From positions 1-35,258 of the forward strand of contig CALGOB010000265.1 of NCBI GenBank assembly GCA_937958005.1: a stretch of 35,258 nucleotides of DNA, written 5' to 3'. The position numbers and the translations under genes are program-made. Below the pieces are notes generated by a model. It was not told the DNA's origin. It did no database searches and saw nothing but the letters and a program-made list of their open reading frames with translations. This DNA comes from an uncultured Cyclobacteriaceae bacterium. GTDB taxonomy: Bacteria; Bacteroidota; Bacteroidia; Cytophagales; Cyclobacteriaceae. Shown here piece by piece: positions 8,236 through 17,583 of this stretch. The stretch's first letter is position 1; each line of letters starts with the position of its first letter.

Positions 8236-8364
8236 TTTGCAGGTAACTTTTTATTGAAGAAGGTGGAGTCATCAAGGCAAAAAATGAACCTCTAGCAGCA
8301 CTAGAGGAAGGTTTTTTAACGCATTACAATGAAAATGACAGGAAGGTAAACGCTGTTTTATATA
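8236..8364 (+). repeat. ~130-bp dispersed repeat, coding-like (second copy at 25154-25282)
   Basis: Aligns along its length with 25154-25282 at roughly 80 percent by eye with few gaps. Read in the frame starting ATTGAAGAAGG it gives a short open stretch with the core 'NEPLAAL' and 'GFLT' shared with the other copy, ending in a later stop. No start codon or complete gene is supported. Confidence 0.6.
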
Positions 8365-8499
8365 TAAATTAGTATTAGATCATTACTTAGGCTTTTATTT
8401 GTAATGCAGGCATAGTCTCCATTATGATGAGTAGGAAATCAGGGTTTAAGTGGCTAGATGATTATTAATTAGGCTCTGCATCTAATGCAAATGATTACA

Positions 8500-9246
8500 T
8501 TATCCTCCAATCATGTCCAAGAGATTATTCCTTTTTCTAAATGAAACTGGAACTTGTGAGAGGTCTGTCATGATAGCATATCCACCTTCTTTCTTTACAT
8601 ACTCTTTTAGATAAGAAAAATTAATCAAGTGTGAATGGTGTACCCTGATAAAGGAATGTTCTCCTAATAGTTGTTCATATTCTTTAAGGTTTTTAGTAAC
8701 CAAAATCTGCTCTTTATTAGTTAAATAAAAAATCGTATAAGCTCCTTGTGATTCACAACGTATAATATCTTTCACATAAACCATGTGGATTTTTTCTGCA
8801 CTACTTAATGCGATCCTTTTATTATCTGGTTTAATATCCCTCATATTTTCCAATAAAAGTGAGATACTATCTTTCACATTTTCTGATGAAGTGTCTTGCT
8901 TCAATTTCTGTACTGCTTGAATTAGTTCATCAGGATCGATTGGTTTAAGTAGGTAGTCTAAAGCACTAAACTTAATTGCTTTTATCCCGAAGGAATCTAA
9001 TGCTGTGGTAAAAATGACTTGGAAGTCAAAATTTCCCAATTGCTCCAACATATCAAACCCTGTACCATCACCCATTTGAATATCAAGAAAAACTACATCT
9101 GGCTCTTTATCAGCAATCTCTTGGATACCACTCTCTACACCATTTGCTTCACCTATTACTTGGATACTGGGGCAATACTCTGCTAAATCATGAGCCAACG
9201 TGGCTCTAGAGTTATCAATGTCATCGATGATTAAAGCTTTGTACAT
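8500..9246 (-). CDS. LytTR-family response regulator
   Basis: A 248-aa two-component regulator. The receiver domain (about 1-120) has the acidic pair D8/D9, phospho-acceptor D55 in 'VVFLDIQMGDGTGFD', T80/T81 and K101 in 'LLKPID'. The C-terminal LytTR DNA-binding domain (about 145-245) shows 'VKDIIRCESQGAYTIFYL', 'LKEYEQLL' and 'FIRVHHSHLINFSYLKEY'. It starts 84 bp after the histidine kinase gene on the same strand and is surely its partner. LytTR proteins bind paired 9-bp-type sites; targets are not evident from sequence. Confidence 0.93.
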   Translation of the reverse strand: MYKALIIDDIDNSRATLAHDLAEYCPSIQVIGEANGVESGIQEIADKEPDVVFLDIQMGDGTGFDMLEQLGNFDFQVIFTTALDSFGIKAIKFSALDYLLKPIDPDELIQAVQKLKQDTSSENVKDSISLLLENMRDIKPDNKRIALSSAEKIHMVYVKDIIRCESQGAYTIFYLTNKEQILVTKNLKEYEQLLGEHSFIRVHHSHLINFSYLKEYVKKEGGYAIMTDLSQVPVSFRKRNNLLDMIGG

Positions 9247-9330
9247 CTAGTAAAGATATTAGATTAAAATGAAAAGTATCCAATTAGGATTTCAAAGTTG
9301 AAATCAATTTCCATGGTTAATTTAGAAAAA

Positions 9331-12300
9331 TCAATAAGCCTCAAATGGCATAGTAATTACTACCTCGGTTCCCATAGCTTCATCATTTTCCATTAAATCA
9401 ATAATTTTTACTCCAGCATTGATTCCTGTTAGTTTTTTGAATTGTGCTAACCTCATTTTAGTAACTAGAATACCTGTAGACTTATGATTTTTTTGTTTCA
9501 CATTATTCGTCTCTTTACTTGCTTTCCTTCCAATACCATCGTCTTTAATCTGGCAGATAATTCTTTCACCCACTATCTTAAATACCAAATCAATCTGCCC
9601 AGCCCCTTTTTTCTTTTTAACTCCATGAATGATTGCATTTTCAACAAATGGTTGAATCATCATAGGTGGAATTTCCGTGTTATCTGGCGCTATAGAATCC
9701 TCTAAGGTAATTGTGAAATCAAACTTGCCATTGGTACTTAATTTTTCAAGAGCCAAGTAATTTTCTAGGATATCTACTTCATTTTGAAGGGGAATATACT
9801 CTTCTCGGGCATTTTCTAAAATGAGTCTCATCAATCGTGCAAATTTTGCTAAATAACGTTTAGCTTGAAATGGATCATTGGTGGCAATAAAACCTTGGAT
9901 AGAGTTAAGTGAATTAAAAATAAAATGAGGGTTCATCTGTAACCTAGCAGCTTCTTGCTCTAGTTCAATGATATTTTTTTCCATCATTAAGCGTTCTTTC
10001 TCTACTCTATTTTTTGTTTTAATACGCTTAAACCTTTGATAGACTATCAAAGAAATTATAAGAATCAGTAATGAAATTGCCGAAGGCATTACCCACCATT
10101 CTTTCCATGGTGGAGGGAGTATTTGGAAGTTAAAAACTGCAGGTTTCTCATTCCAAAAGCCATGTTCATTTCCTGAAATAACTTTAAAGGTATAAGATCC
10201 CGGAGATAGGTTAGAAAAAGTAGCATCTCGTCTGTCAAGTGGTGGAGACCATTCATCGTTAACACCTTCCATCATCCACTTATACCTAACAGCATCTGGA
10301 TTTCTTAAATAAGTCCCACTAAATTCAAAAGACAAGTTATTCTGATCAAAGGGAAGGACTAATTGATCAGGGATAGGAAAATTACTTGCCGTTGAATCTA
10401 CAAATGGCGTATCCTCTATATTGTCAAAGAAAAGCTTAATCCCGGTCAACTGTATTTTAGGGATAACATTTACAGCCAAGTCTTCTTTAGGGTTGTACTT
10501 GATGACACCATTCACTGTACCAAACCAAATATTTCCTTCAGTATCTCTTTGAGAAGCATTTTTATAAACTTCAATTCCTTTAAAACCATCCTCATTTCCA
10601 TAATAACTAATCACTTTAACAGATAGGTCTTTGTTAAAAGTAATTCTTTCCACCCCTCTTTCAGTTCCTGCCCAAAGTTTATTTTGATTATCAAACACCA
10701 AGGAATAAATGTTATTGGAAGACAGCCCATCACCTTTAGATATTTTGAAAATATCCTTCCCAGCCAATATATTAATTCCACCACCACTAGTCCCAGCATA
10801 AACCCTGTTCTTTTCATCTATCAGAATACTTTTCACCGAGTTACTACTAAGCCCTTCTACTACAGAGTATTGTTTGATGGCTGGTAATAAGGAATCTAAC
10901 TGTATGCTTAATGTAAGTTTTAACAAACCTGCATCTTCAGTACCTATCCAGATGTTCCCATCTAAGTCTGCAGTAATGACATTGATGTTATTACTGATCA
11001 ATCCATGTGCTGTGGTAAAATTAAGAATTTCAGTCAAAGAGTCTGTCTTCAGTGGAATAACTGATAGACCACTGTCAGACGTGGCAATCCATAGGTTATT
11101 CAGTGATCCTACAGCAAAGCCATTGATGTTATTACTTTTAAGCCCCTCCAAAACAGAAAGTTTCGTAAACCCATCCCTTCCAAATTTAAAGGCACCATCA
11201 TCTTTAGTACCTATCCATAAAGTACTGTCTGGGCTGTAATACAAAGATTGAACCTGTGAAGAAGTAAAGCCTTGCGAGCCTTTAAGTAATGAATAATTTC
11301 GACCATCAAATCCAGTAACCCCTCCTCTTGAGGTAGCATAAATCATATTTCCGTTTATAGCTTGAGTAATTGCATATACCCGTCTGCCCATCTGGTCATT
11401 TTCAATATAGTGAACGAATTTTTCACTATCCAATTTATCCAATCCCCTTCCTGTAGTTCCAAACCAAAGATTACTAGTTTGGTCTTCATAAATTATAGAT
11501 ACATTATTTCGTACTTGTCCTACCTCTTTGTTGAAAGTGGTAAATTCATTGTCGTGAAATTTACTGATCCCCTTAGAAGTTCCAATCCACAAATTATCCT
11601 TTTGATCTTTGATAATGGCATTTACATAATTACTAGGTAAGCCATGAGAAGAATTGAAAGTGGTAAATTCAATCTGGTCAAATTTGCTGATTCCTCTATC
11701 AGATGAGCCAAACCAAAGATTTCCGTCCTTATCTTGAGCTATTGCTTTTATGCTATTAGATACCAAGCCATCACTACGGTAATATTTTGTGAAGTTCTTA
11801 CTATTAAACCGGGCAACTCCTTTTTCTGTACCTACCCATAAAGTGCCTTTTTGATCAAAATACAAACAGTTTATTTGAGTACTTGCTAGGTCATTCTTTA
11901 TTGTATAATTAGTGATTTTACTTCTTCTATACCGGTAAAGACCATGGTTACCTGTCCCAAACCATAATTCTTTCGTTTGAGGGTTTTCTATGATGGCTGT
12001 GATTTTTTTATCGGCTAAAATACTAAGAGGGCTTGCAGAACTAAACCCACTTCCATCATATAAAACAAGCCCTAGCTCAGTACCAGCCCAGAGTTTTCCC
12101 GATTGATCCGTAAAAACAGCATGTACCTTGTTACTAGGGAGGCCATTTGCCTCCTGAAAATTTTTAAATGAATAGCCATCATATTTGAATAGCCCACCTC
12201 CTAAGGTACCTATCCAAAGATTACCGCCTTTATCTTCACAGATAGCACTGATATTTGATTCCGTCAGACCATCTTCAAAAGAAAAATTTTTAAAATTGTA

Positions 12301-12372
12301 TTGCTGCGCAGCTAGCTGTTGTGTAAATAACAAAACAGTGCAGATCAGCCAACAGATTTTTTGCATGATCAA
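9331..12372 (-). CDS. LytS-type histidine kinase with two-component-regulator propellers
   Basis: A 1013-aa membrane sensor. After a signal peptide ending near residue 22, about 600 residues are Reg_prop repeats of the type 'D..GNLWIGT..GG...F', enough for two seven-bladed propellers, then a Y_Y_Y domain (about 690-755), one membrane helix (about 762-784) and a coiled coil. The His_kinase domain has 'NPHFIFNSLNSIQ' with His816, the N-box-like 'PPMMIQPFVENAIIHG' and 'DDGIG' of the ATPase lid. It is built like the periplasmic sensor half of hybrid two-component systems, but without receiver or HTH domain; those functions are supplied by the LytTR gene downstream. The ligand is unknown; glycan sensing is common for such propellers but not exclusive. 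Confidence 0.93.
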   Translation of the reverse strand: MIMQKICWLICTVLLFTQQLAAQQYNFKNFSFEDGLTESNISAICEDKGGNLWIGTLGGGLFKYDGYSFKNFQEANGLPSNKVHAVFTDQSGKLWAGTELGLVLYDGSGFSSASPLSILADKKITAIIENPQTKELWFGTGNHGLYRYRRSKITNYTIKNDLASTQINCLYFDQKGTLWVGTEKGVARFNSKNFTKYYRSDGLVSNSIKAIAQDKDGNLWFGSSDRGISKFDQIEFTTFNSSHGLPSNYVNAIIKDQKDNLWIGTSKGISKFHDNEFTTFNKEVGQVRNNVSIIYEDQTSNLWFGTTGRGLDKLDSEKFVHYIENDQMGRRVYAITQAINGNMIYATSRGGVTGFDGRNYSLLKGSQGFTSSQVQSLYYSPDSTLWIGTKDDGAFKFGRDGFTKLSVLEGLKSNNINGFAVGSLNNLWIATSDSGLSVIPLKTDSLTEILNFTTAHGLISNNINVITADLDGNIWIGTEDAGLLKLTLSIQLDSLLPAIKQYSVVEGLSSNSVKSILIDEKNRVYAGTSGGGINILAGKDIFKISKGDGLSSNNIYSLVFDNQNKLWAGTERGVERITFNKDLSVKVISYYGNEDGFKGIEVYKNASQRDTEGNIWFGTVNGVIKYNPKEDLAVNVIPKIQLTGIKLFFDNIEDTPFVDSTASNFPIPDQLVLPFDQNNLSFEFSGTYLRNPDAVRYKWMMEGVNDEWSPPLDRRDATFSNLSPGSYTFKVISGNEHGFWNEKPAVFNFQILPPPWKEWWVMPSAISLLILIISLIVYQRFKRIKTKNRVEKERLMMEKNIIELEQEAARLQMNPHFIFNSLNSIQGFIATNDPFQAKRYLAKFARLMRLILENAREEYIPLQNEVDILENYLALEKLSTNGKFDFTITLEDSIAPDNTEIPPMMIQPFVENAIIHGVKKKKGAGQIDLVFKIVGERIICQIKDDGIGRKASKETNNVKQKNHKSTGILVTKMRLAQFKKLTGINAGVKIIDLMENDEAMGTEVVITMPFEAY

Positions 12373-12509
12373 TAATTTGGCTAAAAGTACAGCTTATTGT
12401 TTAAAATAGGTACGTTTAGTTAATGAGATCGTTTGGATTCTTCTTTATATCAAATCGATTAGAATTTAAATTAACATCCTATTTTCATATATTGGGCTAT
12501 TAACTATTT

Positions 12510-12606
12510 AATCCCTAAGGGATATTAATTCCCCGACTCTTGAGTCGATAAAAAAGCTTTTGGCCGATAGAGATACCCCGTACCCTTGGGTCGGGGTTGG
12601 TTCATT
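12510..12606 (+). repeat. Second copy of the MITE-like left end (three hairpins)
   Basis: Matches 4561-4654 closely at both ends (first 34 bases with one change; the last ~40 almost identical) with a divergent middle. It keeps the three hairpins, including the 17-base terminal sequence at 12518-12534, but no right terminal repeat is nearby, so it is a solo end or a different-length derivative. It stops directly in front of the EF-Tu-like start codon. Confidence 0.75.
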
Positions 12607-12608
12607 AC

Positions 12609-12938
12609 ATGCCATTTCCAAAGTCACCAGATTTTATCGCTAAACTTCAATATAAGACTACAGAAGAAGGTGGTAGAACAACTAAAGTATTTTCTAATTA
12701 CCGGCCTCATATTGAGTTTGACGGCATTCCTGATTTACTGACTTCAGGGCAACAAGTTTTTTTAGATAAAGAAGAGGTAAATCCAGGGGATAGAGTTAAA
12801 GCTGAAATCACCGTCCTTTCTTCTGACTTGATGAAAGGAAAATTACATATTGGTCAACGTTTTAAGTTTTGTGAGGGAAGTAGAGTAATAGGTACAGGTG
12901 AAATAGCATCATTTTTAAATGTGGCATTGGAGGTTTGA
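12609..12938 (+). CDS. Stand-alone EF-Tu domain 3-like protein
   Basis: A 109-aa cytoplasmic protein that matches only the C-terminal beta-barrel (domain 3) of elongation factor Tu: 'KTTEEGGRTTKVFSNYRPHI' near residue 15-35 mirrors the EF-Tu TEEGGR...F.GYRPQF motif, and 'NPGDRVKAEI', 'FKFCEGSRVIGTGEI' mirror the PGD and REG..TVG.G motifs. There is no GTPase domain. An in-frame TTG at 12597 would add four residues, but it lies in the upstream repeat; ATG 12609 gives the natural-looking start. The gene is divergent from the histidine kinase. Its role is unknown; EF-Tu domain 3 in the parent protein contacts tRNA and EF-Ts. Confidence 0.75.
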   Translation: MPFPKSPDFIAKLQYKTTEEGGRTTKVFSNYRPHIEFDGIPDLLTSGQQVFLDKEEVNPGDRVKAEITVLSSDLMKGKLHIGQRFKFCEGSRVIGTGEIASFLNVALEV

Positions 12939-13035
12939 GTGCAAAGCTCAAATTGATTCCCTATAGAATTGAAAAAACCATCAAAAGAAAGAATTTTCCA
13001 TAGACAGTAGTTAAGCTAATCCTTTTTATAATTTT

Positions 13036-13082
13036 AAAAAGATCGAGACTACTTGAGTAATAGATTTCAAATAGCCTCGACC
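13036..13082 (-). terminator. Intrinsic terminator after the T9SS cargo gene
   Basis: On the minus strand a 16-bp stem (13067-13082 with 13041-13056, only G-U departures) closes a 10-base loop and is followed by five T. It begins about 16 bp past the stop at 13098. Confidence 0.85.
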
Positions 13083-13097
13083 TTCTAAATTATTAAG

Positions 13098-16000
13098 TTA
13101 GTTCTTGATGATTTTAAAACTTTTAGAAGTTTTGATTCCTTCTATTTTTACAAAATATAAACCTGAGGCCATCCCAGAAGCATCCCAAGTGTACTGGTTA
13201 TCAGTACCTAATTCTCCTTGATTATGAACTACATTGCCAGATAGGTCAAATACATAAATCGAAACTTCTTCTTCTTCTGTAATTGCTCTAAAATCAAAAT
13301 TAAAGCTCCCTGTAGAAGGATTTGGCCATGCTAATGAATTAAGATTCGTGTCTAATGTTGCTAAAGCAGCTTCTTGAACATTACTATCATTTACTTCTGT
13401 TCCTATGATATCGCCAAAAATCTGGAAATTCTGATCAAGTGGTTCTCTACCAAACGCAATAGTAGTTGGTGTCCAATCAATAGCTCCAGTTCCAAAAAGG
13501 TTAGCAACATCCCTAAATTGGGTAACTTCGCCTATTTTATTACTTTCTGAAGACCAGAACCATTGATTACCAGTTCCAAAAGCTAGATTAACATAGATAG
13601 AAATCCAGTAATCCCCACTTTCCAAGGTTACAGCTTCAGGTAATTCAATATTTAAATTCGAATTATCTAAATCAGATATCGGTAAAATATCTCCACTATT
13701 ATAAACCTCTTCCCCTGGTGTACCTCCATTGTCATTAAATATAGCAATAGTTGCACTATTAAAGATAGGGCTGCCATTTGCACCACCAAAAGCTACTATT
13801 CTTTCTATGTTCCAAGTATTTCCTTCAGGGATTGTAAAGTCATCAGCAGCTTGTGCTAATGCACTAAAATCCAAGAAGTTTTGGGAAGGGGCTGAACTAA
13901 TGATCACATCATTCTGTTCAAAAATTGGGGGTTGAGCAATAGTTATTGTAAACCCTTCAGAGACTTGCTCTTCACCAGAAGATGCTATTAATCCTATTGA
14001 GGCTTCTCCAATAGAGTTTTCAGCAAATGACAAACTAATTGTATTACCTGATAGAACAGCAGTTACAAGCTCTGGGTTTGAGTTTGTTAGTTCAATGTTT
14101 ATTGGTAAACCCTGACTTTGTACAAACAAGCCAGAAATATCTATTTGCCTGTCATCACTATTTTCATTGAGGTTTAGGTCCTCAAGTAAAAAGGCTGTAC
14201 TTAAAGTAGCTGTTGGTAAAGGATTTCTTGTGATTGGGAAACGGGCACTAAATAAACCACTGCCATGGGAAGCTACCGCTATAAAACCATCTTTTCTGGT
14301 AACAACTTCATCTGCAACCGCATTGCCAAAAACATTATTTTCTTTTCTCCAAACAGTGTATTGACCATTAAAATGATCTGTATAATATAAGCCAGTACTA
14401 GTAGCTGCAAAAATTCTTTGTATCCTAGAACCAGGATTCCCTTGACTTCCTAAAAATGCTGTACTTCTAATAGAAGGGCCATTGCCCGAACCGTCAACAT
14501 TCTCTTCTAAATTTCCACTTACATTAGTCCATGTATCTCCACCATCTTCAGTAAGAAATAAACTTGGGATTCCGTAGTTAGAATAAGTAATTAAAACACG
14601 GTCAGCATCAGAAGGGTCTACATTTATATCATTGATAAAGCCTACTGGTAATCCTTTTCCACTCGTTAAATCTACAATAGGTTGGTTGTCAATATTAGCA
14701 TTATCCATTCGGTAAACCAATCCAGAATTAGTTCCATAATATAACCTATTAGCTATTGGAAAAGTAGATAAGTCTAAAGAAGTAACCGTAGAGCCATCAG
14801 CTGTCTGTGAACTTGCTATGTTAGTCCAATTGACCGTCGCATCTCCATTTGAAAATAAAGGAACTTGATCTAAATCTCTGTTTCTCCATACCCTGCTGCC
14901 TATAGGCATATACATGATGTTATCATTATTAGGATCTAAGACAAATGGATTAATAAATGAAAAGCCAGTTGTAGCAGGTCTTATTCTTGTGAAAGAAGCA
15001 AAATCTCCATTTTCATCAAAATTGAAACGAAATACATTCCCTCTTTGCGAAGAAACATAGCGAGTTTGCCCATTATCCGCAATGGCAGAATAAGCACCAT
15101 CCCCACCAAAATCACTTTCCCAAATGGCATCTGATTCTATCGAATTAGTAAACCAAGTACCATTGTCCTGAAAACCAGCAACTAAATCATCACTATTTGC
15201 AGCAGGATCAAATGCAACGTGATATGGTTGTGTAGTAATGTACCCATTATTTAGAGATTCCCAAGCTACAGGTTCTATACCAGGGTTGGTAGCAGTGATG
15301 TTTTCTGTGATAAAAACCCCTCCATCATTTCCAGATAAAGCCCTATTGGGATTTGAAGGATAGAACACTAAAGCATGTTGATCTGGGTGTTGATTCGTAT
15401 ATAAACTAACATTATTGATAGGAGAGTAACCCGCTACCCAGCTCTCTTGTGCTGCTGGCGTAGTAAAGCCTGTCGTAGATCTATAAACATTAGTACCTCC
15501 AACAAAAACGATGTTGCTATTAGTAGGGTGTACTTTTGCAAGCATATTATAACCACCTTGTAAATCAAGGTCTCCTATAGGACCGCCAATTGAATTCAAA
15601 GGTAGGTTAACCGTTAAATCTGTATAGGCCTCATTTAAATTATCGACCGTTGCATCATATCTAAATAGAACAGCTTCATTTGAAGGATTAATATCTCTTG
15701 TAAAGAAATAAACTGTGTTTTCATTTGAAGGATCTATTCCCATTACAGTTCTACCAAAGTTAGGGATAAAGTTTTCTGGTGTAATATCAGTCCAGGTATC
15801 TCCGTCAGTAGAAGTAAAAAAACCTGCGTTAGGAATTCCTCCTGAATCAATGGTTGCGTAGATGATCCCAGTAGAGGTGATACTTACCTCTACTGTGTTA
15901 TCAAATCCACCAGCTAACACTTCACTAAAAGAATTACCTCCATCTTGAGATCTGAAAAGCCCATTAAAAGTAGCCACGTAAAGATCTCCATTAGTTGGGT

Positions 16001-16769
16001 TTACAGCAATAGAGTTGATTAAATCAAAACTAGAATCAAATATCCCAACACTTGTATTGGCTGTTGCTCTTAATAATTCCCAAGTACGTCCACCATCTTG
16101 AGATTTATATACACCACTTCCTTGATAGAAAGCACCTCCTGCACTAGCAGAATTACCCAATCGCTCACCTGAAGCATAATACCAAGTGAAACTTCGAGAA
16201 GGTCTTGGGTCTTGAATAATAGCGGTGATACTAGGGTTTTGAAAAGTCCTAGTTACTTTTCTCCAGGTTTCTCCACCATTCTCAGTTCGCCATAATCCTC
16301 CAGAAACACCTCCAGCTAGAATTACATTTTCATTGTTGCGGTCTATGGCTAAAGCTCTTGTTCTACCCCCTACATTGAAGGGACCTCTATTTCTCCAGTT
16401 TGAGAAATCACCTTTTGAAGATGTTGCTAGTTGTTTTCTAGAACCATGCCCTACACTTATTCCATTAGAAAATTTAAGTTCAGCTTTTCTTATCCCTGTA
16501 GGTATTTTTCCCGTTTTGGGATTTTTTAATCTAGAAAATTCATATGCTGCTCTCTCAATCGCATTATCAGCTTGTCGCTGAGGGGGTGTTTTAGAATTTG
16601 TTGATCCAGTTTTACTATCAAACATCTTTTGATTCTTGTAAACTTGATCCTTTTTGGTTTTTTGAAAATCTGCTTGTGTTTTTAAATCTTGGGAATTGAC
16701 TGAAAAAGAAAAAGCCAGCATTATTAACATACAGACTCCAACTTTCAGGGAGCGTAATTTTAAATTCAT
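13098..16769 (-). CDS. Large T9SS-secreted BNR/sortilin-like propeller protein
   Basis: A 1223-aa exported protein: signal peptide to about residue 26, then a long run of BNR/Asp-box style motifs ('WRTENGGETW', 'YKSQDGGRTW', 'FRSQDGGNSF', 'FLTEDGGDTW') spread over residues about 150-850, as in VPS10/sortilin-like propellers and glycoside-hydrolase BNR proteins. Next come one or two beta-sandwich domains (about 890-1130) and a C-terminal T9SS type A sorting domain (last ~80 residues: 'WPNPSTGSFNF', 'VFDLSGNVVHN', 'GLYFVKIEG'). It should be carried across the outer membrane by the type IX system and attached or released. No catalytic residues can be assigned; Asp-box propellers alone do not prove hydrolase activity. 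It is monocistronic, with its own terminator. Confidence 0.88.
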   Translation of the reverse strand: MNLKLRSLKVGVCMLIMLAFSFSVNSQDLKTQADFQKTKKDQVYKNQKMFDSKTGSTNSKTPPQRQADNAIERAAYEFSRLKNPKTGKIPTGIRKAELKFSNGISVGHGSRKQLATSSKGDFSNWRNRGPFNVGGRTRALAIDRNNENVILAGGVSGGLWRTENGGETWRKVTRTFQNPSITAIIQDPRPSRSFTWYYASGERLGNSASAGGAFYQGSGVYKSQDGGRTWELLRATANTSVGIFDSSFDLINSIAVNPTNGDLYVATFNGLFRSQDGGNSFSEVLAGGFDNTVEVSITSTGIIYATIDSGGIPNAGFFTSTDGDTWTDITPENFIPNFGRTVMGIDPSNENTVYFFTRDINPSNEAVLFRYDATVDNLNEAYTDLTVNLPLNSIGGPIGDLDLQGGYNMLAKVHPTNSNIVFVGGTNVYRSTTGFTTPAAQESWVAGYSPINNVSLYTNQHPDQHALVFYPSNPNRALSGNDGGVFITENITATNPGIEPVAWESLNNGYITTQPYHVAFDPAANSDDLVAGFQDNGTWFTNSIESDAIWESDFGGDGAYSAIADNGQTRYVSSQRGNVFRFNFDENGDFASFTRIRPATTGFSFINPFVLDPNNDNIMYMPIGSRVWRNRDLDQVPLFSNGDATVNWTNIASSQTADGSTVTSLDLSTFPIANRLYYGTNSGLVYRMDNANIDNQPIVDLTSGKGLPVGFINDINVDPSDADRVLITYSNYGIPSLFLTEDGGDTWTNVSGNLEENVDGSGNGPSIRSTAFLGSQGNPGSRIQRIFAATSTGLYYTDHFNGQYTVWRKENNVFGNAVADEVVTRKDGFIAVASHGSGLFSARFPITRNPLPTATLSTAFLLEDLNLNENSDDRQIDISGLFVQSQGLPINIELTNSNPELVTAVLSGNTISLSFAENSIGEASIGLIASSGEEQVSEGFTITIAQPPIFEQNDVIISSAPSQNFLDFSALAQAADDFTIPEGNTWNIERIVAFGGANGSPIFNSATIAIFNDNGGTPGEEVYNSGDILPISDLDNSNLNIELPEAVTLESGDYWISIYVNLAFGTGNQWFWSSESNKIGEVTQFRDVANLFGTGAIDWTPTTIAFGREPLDQNFQIFGDIIGTEVNDSNVQEAALATLDTNLNSLAWPNPSTGSFNFDFRAITEEEEVSIYVFDLSGNVVHNQGELGTDNQYTWDASGMASGLYFVKIEGIKTSKSFKIIKN

Positions 16770-17013
16770 CGTTTAATTATTATAGGTAAGTAAAATAATA
16801 AAATAGCTAATCAATCATTATTCAGCTATTTAAAAGGATAATTAAAGGCTTTTTTTCTAAAATCAGAAAGTGTTCAATTCTTTTTTTTGATGAGCGAACT
16901 TTGATCAACTAGGCAGTTGGATAAGCATGTTTTATCTCTTGAGAAGATTTAACCTTTAGCCTGATATCTTGATGCTATTCTTGAGGTATTGAGTGAATTT
17001 TCGATATATAACA

Positions 17014-17420
17014 TCAAAAAGTCGCATGAATTGCATTTTCGTCACTACTCAGGTCTGGATCAGCTATTAGTTGAAGGTTATTAAACCATCGTTTGATTAA
17101 GGTGTCGATGACAGACCTGATTACGGCAAGGAGTTGAACTCCATTGAGAGACCGAAACTGGCCTGACATTTTTTGCTTAACCTTAATTTTTCTAATAGCT
17201 CTTTCCGAACTGTTTTTATCAGCAGGTACTATTATGATGGTATAGAATGGGGATAAGTGTTTTTTGTACTTAATGAGTTTTTTGGCAAAACTATTGACCT
17301 CTTTATATTTGGTGTCAAATACTTCTTCCAACAGCAAGTTAAGCCGCATTTCTATTTCGTCTCTTTCCGGTCAGGGATTCCGCTTTTAAAACTTTTAGAA
17401 ACCAAAATGGATAAAAAGTT
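17014..17420 (-). pseudogene. IS66-type transposase, C-terminal remnant
   Basis: The intact 111-aa frame (17014-17349) matches the C-terminus of IS66-family transposases: 'PADKNSSERAIRKIKVKQK', 'SGQFRSLNGVQ', 'VIRSVIDTLIK' correspond to the DNN..ERAIR..KVKQK.SG.F.S motif, although the usual catalytic-region DNN is changed to DKN. Upstream, coding similarity continues as RDEIEM, then shifts frame near 17360 ('GIPDRK' in another frame) and soon meets stops. There is no N-terminal DDE region, no partner ORF and no terminal inverted repeats, so it is a dead relic. Confidence 0.75.
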
Positions 17421-17583
17421 ATCAGAATTGGGGAGTGATTTTCATAAAATCGTTAAAAATCATATGGATTACTAATGAAATCACCTCTTTTATCTGTTGT
17501 TTCTGTCTAAAAACATTTAATGAACTGCTTGAAATATAAATACTACCTGATTTTTGGCGTAAAGAAATATGTACAAGTACGTT

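Larger units (their letters stand above)
7896..8499. other. Gene-free region holding two dispersed repeats
   Basis: No gene is supported. The stretch holds the upstream region of the FAD oxidoreductase gene and then two repeats found elsewhere in the window: 8168-8205 (also at 29912-29950) and 8236-8364 (also at 25154-25282). The part next to the regulator gene (8365-8499) shows nothing recognisable. Confidence 0.6.

Noticed and set aside
10874-11239. 121-aa plus-strand frame inside the histidine kinase
   Set aside because: Antisense shadow of the propeller repeats; no start context or homologous motif.
17257-17475. 72-aa plus-strand frame over the IS66 relic
   Set aside because: Lies opposite the transposase remnant and its decayed upstream part; no recognisable motif.
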